A stretch of 5,939 nt of DNA from Bacteroidia bacterium (GTDB lineage Bacteria; Bacteroidota; Bacteroidia; Bacteroidales; UBA12481), in assembly GCA_026391235.1 (NCBI GenBank), contig JAPLDV010000631.1, positions 1-5,939 on the forward strand, read 5' to 3'. Positions within the stretch are counted from its first letter, which is position 1; each line of letters begins with the position of its first letter. The translations under genes were made by a program, and so were the position numbers. Under the pieces are notes generated by a model. It was not told the DNA's origin. It worked only from the letters and a program-made list of their open reading frames with translations, and did no database searches. Below, piece after piece: positions 1 through 5,436 of this stretch.

Positions 1-650
1 TCCATGCCAACGATGGCATCCATGATATACAAGCGTGGTTTAATCAGCAGGTTAAGGTCGACCAGCATTCGTGAAAAGAGTTCGGCATTTGTCATCCGTC
101 CGTGAAACTCCGATTTAAGCATTCCCGGAACACATCCGAACTGGTTTTTAACGGCGCCTGTAATACGGGTCAGGGCATGGGTCTTCAATTTCGATACCGA
201 AATCACTCCTTCGGAATCAACCACCCCTTTGGCAAGAATAAAATGCTTCACCAGGCTCCCCTGTGGAAATGGTACATCGACCCGGGTATTCATGTCAGCC
301 ACCGGCACATTCAGTTCCTCTGCCACATCAAGCAACCCGGCTTTTTTTGCAACAGCGCGGGTTGATCCTGCGGCAGGGCTGTCTCCAAACGACACATCCA
401 TTCCCGCATCCTGCAAAAGACGAATCACGCCGCGAAAAACCGAAGGATGGGTGGTAACCGCTTTTGATAATTCCCTGGATACCAACAAATTGGGCTTTAC
501 AAGCAACTTTTCACCTTTTTTTGCAAATCGGTCGATCCCTCCCAGCAAATCAACACAATTCCTGACAGCCTCCTCAACACTTTGCAGATCGTAGTCCCCG
601 CAGGCAACAATGGCCACCTTGCTCTCAGGCACTTTTATCCTGTCTGGCAT
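1..650 (-). CDS. DUF362 domain protein, N-terminal part (C-terminus beyond window)
   Basis: Reading the minus strand from the ATG at 650 gives 216 codons without a stop, running off the left edge. It begins MPDRIKVPESKVAIV. Features typical of DUF362 (PF04015) proteins are visible: VKPN at residues 51-54, TTHPSV at 66-71, GDSP at 89-92, SVSKLKTH at 151-158, GAVKNQFGCVPG at 165-176 and MDAIVGM at 210-216. Family members often carry a C-terminal ferredoxin-type 4Fe-4S domain and are annotated as iron-sulfur proteins, but their reaction is not established, and that part would lie outside the window. No signal peptide is seen, so a cytoplasmic location is likely. The start overlaps the end of the upstream HEAT-like gene by 26 nt, which suggests co-transcription and possibly translational coupling. 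Only a weak purine run (AAAAAGAA) precedes the ATG, as is common in Bacteroidota. Family assignment is firm; function is unknown. Confidence 0.88.
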   Translation of the reverse strand, partial: MPDRIKVPESKVAIVACGDYDLQSVEEAVRNCVDLLGGIDRFAKKGEKLLVKPNLLVSRELSKAVTTHPSVFRGVIRLLQDAGMDVSFGDSPAAGSTRAVAKKAGLLDVAEELNVPVADMNTRVDVPFPQGSLVKHFILAKGVVDSEGVISVSKLKTHALTRITGAVKNQFGCVPGMLKSEFHGRMTNAELFSRMLVDLNLLIKPRLYIMDAIVGM

Positions 651-1212
651 TTCTTTTTCGTAATCGTTTCAACATCCTGATACCTCCGCCCTGCAACGCA
701 TAGGAACCCCACAAGGGTATTGCCTCTTCCAGCACAACAATCATCTCCCCTTTCAAATCCGGCAGCAATTTGGTAATATTTTCGAGTATCGCCATTGCGT
801 AAGCTTTTATTGCCACCGCCTGGGTATCGTCCGAGAGCCATTTGAAGAGGGTATCAACCAGTTTTCCCATCGCCACATCATCCTCTACCCACGAATGCCG
901 GATCAGAATATGCATAAAAACCCGTTTTACTGCCATATCCTTCAACCCCGGCAGATCCTTTACCATTGTAACCAGATAAGGCCTGATCAGTTCCGGATTA
1001 CGTTCACAACAAAGATCCGCAACCCTTGCAGCCCGCATGCATAGAGGCGATTTCTCCTGATATGCCAGATCCAGAACCTCTTTGAACAACCTGGTATCAT
1101 CACCCACCATGGCAGCCGTATAATCCATCAGCGAACGGCTGCTGTCGGAGAGAATCAATGGAAAATCGAGGGTTGGCATAGAAAGCAAAAATAATAAATG
1201 GTTCGGCTGCAT
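625..1212 (-). CDS. HEAT-repeat-like helical protein of unknown function
   Basis: This 195-residue protein looks all-helical, with repeated amphipathic helix pairs. Recognisable stretches are RLFKEVLDLAY (41-51), MRAARVADLCCERNPELIRPYL (the CMRAARVAD..NPELIRPYL region, 58-80), KDMAVKRVFMHILI (91-104) and QAVAIKAYAMAILENITK (131-148). The pattern 'RAA..., NPELI.PYL, AVKR, AVA.KA.AM..L.NI' matches, from memory, a small HEAT-repeat family common in Bacteroidota with no assigned function. It may be a protein-interaction scaffold, which is inference. The C-terminus is basic (MLKRLRKRNARQDK). The start is uncertain: the ATG at 1212 abuts a tandem repeat, and the ATG at 1179 (MPTLDFPL) fits usual family length better. 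No Shine-Dalgarno sequence distinguishes the two. It overlaps the downstream DUF362 gene by 26 nt and probably forms an operon with it. Confidence 0.8.
   Translation of the reverse strand: MQPNHLLFLLSMPTLDFPLILSDSSRSLMDYTAAMVGDDTRLFKEVLDLAYQEKSPLCMRAARVADLCCERNPELIRPYLVTMVKDLPGLKDMAVKRVFMHILIRHSWVEDDVAMGKLVDTLFKWLSDDTQAVAIKAYAMAILENITKLLPDLKGEMIVVLEEAIPLWGSYALQGGGIRMLKRLRKRNARQDKSA
1186..1193 (-). promoter_or_regulatory. Possible -7 element for the HEAT-like/DUF362 operon
   Basis: Read on the minus strand these bases are TATTTTTG, which fits the Bacteroidota -7 consensus TAnnTTTG. No TTTG or TTG lies 19-21 nt upstream. Transcription from here would begin near the ATG at 1179, making that start almost leaderless, or favouring a later start at 1128. 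The match is short and AT-rich, so chance is possible. Confidence 0.22.
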
Positions 1213-1216
1213 TTCA

Positions 1217-1304
1217 CTAATTGGTTCGCTTCGCTCACTAATTATGCTCCCTTCGTTCGCTAATTATGCGCTTCGCGCTAATTGGCTCGCTGCGCTCACT
1301 AATT
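1217..1304. repeat. Short tandem array of AATTAG / GAGCGAAGCGA units
   Basis: On the minus strand AATTAG recurs five times (plus-strand CTAATT at 1217, 1238, 1260, 1278 and 1299), at intervals of 21, 22, 18 and 21 nt. Between copies lie variants of one GC-rich core: TGAGCGAAGCGAACC, CGAACGAAGGGAGCAT, CGCGAAGCGCAT and TGAGCGCAGCGAGCC. Two cores contain GCGAAGC and one contains GCGCAGC. The first is the known ultra-stable DNA mini-hairpin with a GAA triloop, and the second fits the related GNA-triloop form. The 18-nt unit is nearly palindromic as a whole. The array fills the space between the divergent HEAT-like gene and the tRNA-Glu promoter. No coding potential is seen. Similar AATTAG(C/T)GAGCGAAGCGA repeats occur in intergenic regions of various Bacteroidota genomes, to my recollection. 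Confidence 0.75.
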
Positions 1305-1324
1305 GAAAAAAACTTTAGGGGACT

Positions 1325-1355
1325 GTTGTCAGGGTAAATATTTTGTTTAATTTTG
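1325..1355 (+). promoter_or_regulatory. Bacteroidota-type promoter for tRNA-Glu and rpsT
   Basis: A -33 element TTG at 1326-1328 is separated by exactly 19 nt from TAATTTTG at 1348-1355, which fits the -7 consensus TAnnTTTG. This is the canonical spacing for the primary sigma factor (SigABfr type) of Bacteroidota. It predicts a transcription start around 1360, leaving a short 5' leader before the mature tRNA at 1387. A second, shorter match (TATTTTG at 1339-1345) overlaps the same region. Confidence 0.62.
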
Positions 1356-1386
1356 CAGACCCAAGTTTTTACCTGGGAAGCTTATT

Positions 1387-1458
1387 GGCCCGTTCGTCTA
1401 GGGGTTAGGACGTCAGATTTTCATTCTGGTAGCAGGGGTTCGATTCCCCTACGGGCTA
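1387..1458 (+). tRNA. tRNA-Glu (anticodon UUC)
   Basis: The full cloverleaf can be folded by eye. The acceptor stem GGCCCGT (1387-1393) pairs with ACGGGCT (1451-1457), with discriminator A at 1458. The D-stem is GTC (1396-1398) with GAC (1409-1411). The anticodon stem TCAGA (1413-1417) pairs with TCTGG (1425-1429) around the 7-nt loop TTTTCAT, which places anticodon TTC at 1420-1422. The T-stem AGGGG (1434-1438) pairs with CCCCT (1446-1450) around TTCGATT. The length is 72 nt. The 3' CCA is not encoded and would be added after transcription. The gene lies 24 nt upstream of rpsT and probably shares its transcript, so tRNA processing would release the rpsT mRNA. Confidence 0.97.
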
Positions 1459-1482
1459 CGACAAATTTAACATCATTTCAAA

Positions 1483-1734
1483 ATGGCACATCATAAGTCG
1501 GCATTGAAGAGAATCCGTCAGACGGAAATAAAGACTGAGCATAATAAGTATTTTGCAAAGACCACCCGTAACGCGATTAAAAGCCTGAGGAACACCAGCG
1601 AAAAGACTGCCGCCGCCGAAATGCTGCCGAAAGTTTCTTCCATGCTGGATAAGCTTGCCAAGAAAAATATTATTCATAGCAACAAGGCTTCCAATCTTAA
1701 GTCGGGCCTCGCCAAACACGTAAGCAGCCTGTAG
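1483..1734 (+). CDS. rpsT: 30S ribosomal protein S20
   Basis: This small, very basic 83-residue protein begins MAHHKSALKRIRQTE and contains the typical S20 features: the N-terminal rRNA-binding helix with NKYFAKTTRNAIKSLR (21-36) and the C-terminal signature DKLAKKNIIHSNKASNLKSGL (56-76), with conserved IHxNKAxxxKS. S20 is a primary 16S rRNA-binding protein needed for early 30S assembly. The length matches Bacteroidota S20 (about 84 residues). The ATG at 1483 follows CAAA with no Shine-Dalgarno sequence, as usual for ribosomal protein genes in this phylum. It is probably co-transcribed with tRNA-Glu from the promoter at 1325-1355. The stop codon TAG (1732-1734) lies inside a 26-bp perfect palindrome. 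Confidence 0.97.
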   Translation: MAHHKSALKRIRQTEIKTEHNKYFAKTTRNAIKSLRNTSEKTAAAEMLPKVSSMLDKLAKKNIIHSNKASNLKSGLAKHVSSL

Positions 1735-1756
1735 AGACGCATATATGCGTCTCTAC
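1731..1756. repeat. 26-bp perfect palindrome over the rpsT stop codon
   Basis: The half-site GTAGAGACGCATA (1731-1743) is followed directly by its exact reverse complement (1744-1756). In RNA it would form an 11-bp stem closed by a TATA tetraloop. It starts one base before the rpsT stop codon, which it contains. No U-run follows directly (TCATATTTGCG comes next; a T6 tract begins only at about 1773), so it is not a textbook intrinsic terminator. It could end or protect the 3' end of rpsT mRNA. GTAGAGACGC...GCGTCTCTAC palindromes are, from memory, a dispersed intergenic repeat type seen in some Bacteroidota and cyanobacteria, so a REP-like mobile repeat is an alternative. Confidence 0.8.
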
Positions 1757-1830
1757 TCATATTTGCGTCCCCTTTTTTCCATTTCCACTTCCTTTCTGCA
1801 TCTATATTCATAAATAAACATGATAAGGAA

Positions 1831-2526
1831 ATGGAATACCCGGTTTTTCGCATCCGCGATCTGGCCGTTGAGGACCGGCCACGTGAAAAATGCCTGCGCC
1901 AGGGAACCAGCGGGCTAAGTAACACTGAACTTATTGCCATCCTGATCGGAACAGGAACACAAAAGCAGTCGGCACTCGACCTTGCCCGCCAGATCCTGCA
2001 GCAGGCCGGGAACGACCTTCACCAGCTGGGCAGGCTCTCTTTAGCAGAGATGGAAAAGATCAACGGTATCGGTCAGGCCAAAGCAATCCGCATCCAGGCA
2101 TGCTTTGAACTCGCGCGCCGGCGAAAAGCTGCGCCGCCTGGCATCCGGCCCAAAATAAAATGCAGCCAGGACGCCTGGAAACTGCTCGAAGGAGTACTCT
2201 CTGATCTGCAACATGAAGAGTTCTGGATTCTGCTGCTGAACCGCTCAAACCAAATAATCGATCAGGTCAGGATCAGCCAGGGCGGCATCTCCGGAACTGT
2301 CACCGATGTCAGGCTGATTCTGAATGCTGCGGTCGAAAAACTGGCATCAGGGATCATCCTGGCCCATAACCACCCATCCGGAAACCTTTCGCCATCAGAG
2401 GCTGATATCAAAATTACAAAAAAAATAAAAGAGGCCGCCCAGATGCTCGATCTGTCACTGCTCGACCACATCATCCTGTCAGATCAGGGATACATGAGCA
2501 TGGCAGATGATAATCTGATGCCATGA
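1831..2526 (+). CDS. radC: RadC family protein (UPF0758, JAB/MPN domain)
   Basis: This 231-residue protein has the usual two-part RadC layout. An N-terminal helical region with a helix-hairpin-helix-like motif (EKINGIGQAKAIRIQA, 75-90) is followed by a JAB/MPN metalloprotease-fold domain (about 110-231). The metal-binding signature HNHPSGNLSPSEAD is complete: H179, H181, S189 and D192, with E129 or E130 (HEEFWILLLN) as the candidate catalytic glutamate. Early motifs DRPREKCLRQG and LSNTELIAILIGTGT are also typical. Length is normal for the family (about 220-230). The name comes from an old E. coli DNA-repair assignment that was later withdrawn; the biochemical role is unsettled. The ATG at 1831 is the first in-frame start and is directly preceded by AAGGAA, too close to act as a normal ribosome binding site. 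It stands alone, with 96 nt before and 54 nt after. Confidence 0.95.
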   Translation: MEYPVFRIRDLAVEDRPREKCLRQGTSGLSNTELIAILIGTGTQKQSALDLARQILQQAGNDLHQLGRLSLAEMEKINGIGQAKAIRIQACFELARRRKAAPPGIRPKIKCSQDAWKLLEGVLSDLQHEEFWILLLNRSNQIIDQVRISQGGISGTVTDVRLILNAAVEKLASGIILAHNHPSGNLSPSEADIKITKKIKEAAQMLDLSLLDHIILSDQGYMSMADDNLMP

Positions 2527-2527
2527 C

Positions 2528-2543
2528 ATGCCGCTTCAGGCAT
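2528..2543 (+). terminator. Small hairpin after radC (weak terminator candidate)
   Basis: ATGCC (2528-2532) pairs with GGCAT (2539-2543) around GCTTCA, one base past the radC stop. The stem is only 5 bp and is followed by AATAAAG rather than a T-run, so terminator function is doubtful. Confidence 0.2.
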
Positions 2544-2580
2544 AATAAAGTTGTATCTTCACAGCATATTTTGATCCTGA

Positions 2581-3897
2581 ATGATTCTTATTTATTGCCC
2601 CGAGGAAAATCCGAGAGTTACCTGGACCTTCGATCTGGTCTTCCGGCAGCTTCTGGGGTTGGAATATCGCCTGACAACCTTCCCCGATGAATTGATCCAT
2701 TCAGATGGGCCCCGCCTGAATTATTCGTTCAAACCGATAGCCGGTACCCCTTTCGTTGAGGCGTCAGGGCTTCTGTTCGAAAATGACGTCCGTGATCAGT
2801 CGGCAAAATTAATTCCGGGAGAGAAATGGGCTCGATTACCAACCATTTTTTCATACGTTAAGAGCCCGACTCCTCTCTCATTTGATATTTTCTCTGCTAT
2901 ATTCTTTTTCGTCTCAAGGTACGAGGAGTATCTGCCCTTTGAACCCGACGAGCATCATCGCTTCCGGTCCACCGAAAGTCTTGCTTTTCACCTGGGTATA
3001 GTCGAAAACCCAATTGTTAATCAATGGGTTATTGAGTTCAAAGAAATCTTACTATCGTGGTTTGGCGAGTCGGTCGCTTGTAAAGAACCTGAATATCAAT
3101 TCATACCGACAATCGACATCGATAATGCCTGGGCCTATGCGCACAAAGGCCTCATGCGATCCCTTGGGGGACTTTGGAAGGATCGCCGGGATATGGAGGC
3201 CAGAAATTTCCGGTATCAGGTACTCCGCGACAACCAACCGGACCCTTACAATACCTACGAACTGCTCAACCGGTTCCATTCTGAATCTAAAGTGCATCCG
3301 ATCTGGTTTTTCCTGGTTGCATCCTATGGCCATTATGATAAAAACATCTCTCCGCACAACATTCACTTTCAAAACCTGATACGTCAAATCGCTGCTGATT
3401 CTGCCGTCGGGATTCATCCATCATACGCATCTAACTCTTCGCCATCGCTATTTCAACATGAAAATGAGCTTCTTGCACGTATTCTGGGGCGCTCGATTCA
3501 CCAGAGCCGGCAACATTATCTGCGCTTACACCTTCCCGATACCTACCGAACACTGTCGCATCTCGGTATCAGGGAGGACTATTCAATGGGCTATGCTGAT
3601 TCCGCTGGTTTTAGGGCAGGTATTGCCTCCCCTTTCCGCTTTTTTGACCTTGAAGAAAATAAAATCACCGACCTGATGGTCTATCCTTTTCAGGTGATGG
3701 ATACGTGTCTGCAACAATACATGAAATTAAATCCTGAACAGTCGGTTAAAAAGATCACTGAAATCGTTGATCAGGTGAAAAAAGTGAAGGGTACCTTTAT
3801 CAGCTTATGGCACAATGAATCCCTGAGCGAATGGAATGACTGGAGTGGCTGGAGCAAGGTGTATCGTGAACTTCTCTCTATCGCAAAACCGGAATGA
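2581..3897 (+). CDS. Polysaccharide deacetylase-family protein
   Basis: This 438-residue protein has no signal peptide or membrane span. Residues 1-165 look like the N-terminal domain common to Bacteroidota deacetylase-like proteins (MILIYCPEENPRVTWTFDLVF; IFFFVSRYEEYLPF at 107-120). From about 170 a NodB-like (carbohydrate esterase 4) fold is suggested by PTIDIDNAWAY (176-186, a variant of the metal-binding TFDD motif with D179 and D181), FLVASYGHYDKN (244-255), GIHPSYAS (277-284, H279 in the motif-2 position), REDYSMGYADSAGFRAGIASPF (the R331/D333 segment, 331-352) and SLWHNESLSEW (408-418, H411 as the late histidine motif). Members remove N- or O-acetyl groups from polysaccharides; the substrate here is unknown. 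The motifs are atypical enough that activity should not be assumed. It lies 10 nt upstream of the FemAB-like gene, so an operon acting on envelope polymers is plausible. No Shine-Dalgarno sequence precedes the ATG. Confidence 0.8.
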   Translation: MILIYCPEENPRVTWTFDLVFRQLLGLEYRLTTFPDELIHSDGPRLNYSFKPIAGTPFVEASGLLFENDVRDQSAKLIPGEKWARLPTIFSYVKSPTPLSFDIFSAIFFFVSRYEEYLPFEPDEHHRFRSTESLAFHLGIVENPIVNQWVIEFKEILLSWFGESVACKEPEYQFIPTIDIDNAWAYAHKGLMRSLGGLWKDRRDMEARNFRYQVLRDNQPDPYNTYELLNRFHSESKVHPIWFFLVASYGHYDKNISPHNIHFQNLIRQIAADSAVGIHPSYASNSSPSLFQHENELLARILGRSIHQSRQHYLRLHLPDTYRTLSHLGIREDYSMGYADSAGFRAGIASPFRFFDLEENKITDLMVYPFQVMDTCLQQYMKLNPEQSVKKITEIVDQVKKVKGTFISLWHNESLSEWNDWSGWSKVYRELLSIAKPE

Positions 3898-3907
3898 CCT
3901 CATTATT

Positions 3908-4837
3908 ATGGAGATACAACATCTCAATCATCAACAGATCGATAAGCGCCGATGGGATCTGCTCCTTCACCATGCCGCTGGAGGCACTCTCTATGGCCAA
4001 TCATGGTACCTCGATGCTGTTTGTCCGGGCTGGCAAGCACTGGTTACCAGTGATTATTCCAGGTTAATGCCGCTGACCTCCAGGCAGAAATTCGGACTCA
4101 ATTATCTTTATCAACCTTTATTAAGTCAGCAGCTTGGTGTCTTCAGCCAAATGCACCTTAAACCTGAAGAGGTTGATGAATTCCTCAGCGCGATTCCGCG
4201 GGTATTCAAGCTAATCGAGATCACACTGAATGATCAGAACCCGCCGGGCGCCCTTTTCCCGGTTCACAAACATGCCACCTACCGGCTGAATCTGAATATC
4301 CCCTATTCCCAAATTCAGGAAAGATATTCCGAGAACACCCGACGAAACCTGAAAAAAGCCACTCTGGAAAACCTCCGGTTCAGGACGAACATAACCCTTC
4401 CTGAGTTTCTGGAACTTTTACAGAAGGATAAAAGTGCCGGCGCGAATGTTCTTGTCCTCAGAAAAAACCGGCCGGCTTTGTTACGACTGGTTCCTGCCCT
4501 TCTCAACCGGAATGCCGGAATGATTTGCGGGGTTAAAAACCGTCATGGCGACCTGCTCGCTGCTGCCCTGATTGGTCAGGATAAAAGGTTTCATTATTAC
4601 CTCGCACCGTCCATGACTGACGAAGGCCGTGAATCGCGGGCCATGTTTTACCTGATCGACCGATATATCCATCTGCATGCAGGATTACCGGCAATTCTTG
4701 ATTTTGAAGGGTCGGATATCGAATCCGTTGCCCGCTTCTACAAAGGATACGGAGCTGTGCCATATTTCTATACATCCTTAAGAATAAACAGATTACCCTG
4801 GCCATTGAATCATTTGTCAAACCGAAGGATGAAATAA
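3908..4837 (+). CDS. FemAB/GNAT-like acyltransferase
   Basis: From the ATG at 3908 the protein is 309 residues long and lacks a signal peptide or membrane span. An upstream in-frame ATG at 3836 exists but lies inside the deacetylase gene, so 3908, 10 nt after that stop, is the better start. Family marks are YSENTRRNLKKA (140-151, basic helix typical of FemAB-like and Acetyltransf_6 proteins), LAAALIGQDKRFHYYLAPSM (217-236, acceptor beta strands) and LDFEGSDIESVARFYKGYGA (264-283, a very characteristic C-terminal signature). Relatives include peptidoglycan-bridge aminoacyltransferases using charged tRNA and acetyl-CoA-dependent GNAT enzymes. Which donor is used cannot be decided here. The tight spacing after the deacetylase-like gene suggests a shared job, perhaps modification of a surface glycan or cell-wall precursor, which is inference. 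Confidence 0.8.
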   Translation: MEIQHLNHQQIDKRRWDLLLHHAAGGTLYGQSWYLDAVCPGWQALVTSDYSRLMPLTSRQKFGLNYLYQPLLSQQLGVFSQMHLKPEEVDEFLSAIPRVFKLIEITLNDQNPPGALFPVHKHATYRLNLNIPYSQIQERYSENTRRNLKKATLENLRFRTNITLPEFLELLQKDKSAGANVLVLRKNRPALLRLVPALLNRNAGMICGVKNRHGDLLAAALIGQDKRFHYYLAPSMTDEGRESRAMFYLIDRYIHLHAGLPAILDFEGSDIESVARFYKGYGAVPYFYTSLRINRLPWPLNHLSNRRMK

Positions 4838-4845
4838 CTTTTTAG

Positions 4846-4853
4846 TACATTTG
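4846..4853 (+). promoter_or_regulatory. Possible -7 element upstream of upp
   Basis: TACATTTG matches the Bacteroidota -7 consensus TAnnTTTG and is followed by GCAA. It sits 21 nt before the upp ATG at 4875 and 9 nt after the stop of the preceding gene. No -33 TTG lies at the expected 19-21 nt, so the call rests on the -7 box alone. If real, it excludes the TTG at 4851 as a translation start. Confidence 0.35.
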
Positions 4854-4874
4854 GCAACACCAATTCCAAACATC

Positions 4875-5416
4875 ATGATTAATAACCTTGGCGATCAGAA
4901 TTCCATCCTTAACCAATTCATGGTTGAGATCCGGGATGAAAGGCTCCAGAAGGATTCCATGCGGTTCCGGAGAAACCTGGAACGTGTGGGTGAAGTGATG
5001 GCTTACGAAATCAGCAAAACCCTTACTTATCAACCCATTGAAGTCCGGACACCACTGGCAACATCTGATGCTCATGTTGCGAAGGAACCGGTGGTTCTGG
5101 CTACAATTCTCCGTGCAGGACTTCCCATCCATCAGGGATTTCTAAATTTTTTCGATCAGGCCGAGAATGCCTTCATTTCCGCCTATCTCGATTACTGGAA
5201 ACAGGTACACCAACTCATGTTCATATTGCCTCACTCATCGCCAGCAAAGAGGGAATTGAATATCTGCGAAAAAACCTGCCGATGAAAAAAACCACCATCT
5301 GGGTAGCCGCCATTGATGACGAACTCACCTCTAAGGCCTACATCGTTCCGGGTTTGGGCGATGCGGGAGATCTTGCTTACGGAAGCAAGGCGAGTGAAGG
5401 AGTGGAACAGTTTTGA
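4875..5416 (+). pseudogene. upp: Uracil phosphoribosyltransferase, internal deletion and frameshift
   Basis: Upp salvages uracil with PRPP to make UMP. From the ATG at 4875 the reading frame matches Bacteroidota Upp closely: NSILNQFMVEIRDERLQ (9-25), MRFRRNLERVGEVMAYEISK (29-48), VLATILRAGLPIHQGF (74-89) and NAFISAYLDYWKQ (98-110). After about 5203 this frame becomes foreign (VHQLMFILPHSSP) and stops at 5285. The family sequence resumes one frame over at about 5204 as GTPTHVHIASLIASKEG and continues through TTIWVAAIDDEL and the uracil-binding YIVPGLGDAGDLAYG to the TGA at 5414-5416, with a C-terminal tail a few residues longer than usual. By comparison with remembered Upp proteins, about 130 nt (43-44 codons) are missing between the parts. 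The missing segment holds the PRPP-binding loop (DPMLATG-type), so neither piece could be active. A start at TTG 4851 is possible but adds nothing family-like. A sequencing or assembly error is the alternative to a true pseudogene. Confidence 0.9.
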
Positions 5417-5436
5417 AGGAGAAATTCAGATCTGTT

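Noticed and set aside
229..594. Plus-strand open frame opposite the DUF362 gene
   Set aside because: Low-complexity translation with no recognisable family. The minus strand is clearly coding through the same bases.
1217..1304. CRISPR array
   Set aside because: Periods are only 18-22 nt, and the segments between anchors are variants of one core rather than unique spacers. No cas genes are nearby.
1758..1765. CATATTTG as a -7 promoter element for radC
   Set aside because: It is one base off TAnnTTTG, and no TTG lies 19-21 nt upstream, where the palindrome sits instead.
2567..2573. TATTTTG as a promoter for the deacetylase-like gene
   Set aside because: It is one base short of TAnnTTTG, and the only nearby TTG (2551-2553) is 13 nt away, which is too close.
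3836..3907. In-frame ATG at 3836 for the FemAB-like gene
   Set aside because: It lies inside the deacetylase gene, and the extra 24 residues resemble out-of-frame translation of that gene's conserved C-terminus.
4533..4820. Minus-strand open frames opposite the FemAB-like gene
   Set aside because: The plus strand carries conserved family motifs here. The antisense translations show no motif or plausible start context.
4851..4874. TTG at 4851 as the upp start
   Set aside because: The eight added residues (MATPIPNI) are not family-like, and the TTG lies inside a good -7 promoter match. The ATG at 4875 begins where Upp proteins normally start.
4875..5416. Programmed frameshift in upp
   Set aside because: A shift alone would retain all family residues. 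Here more than 40 residues, including the PRPP loop, are absent.
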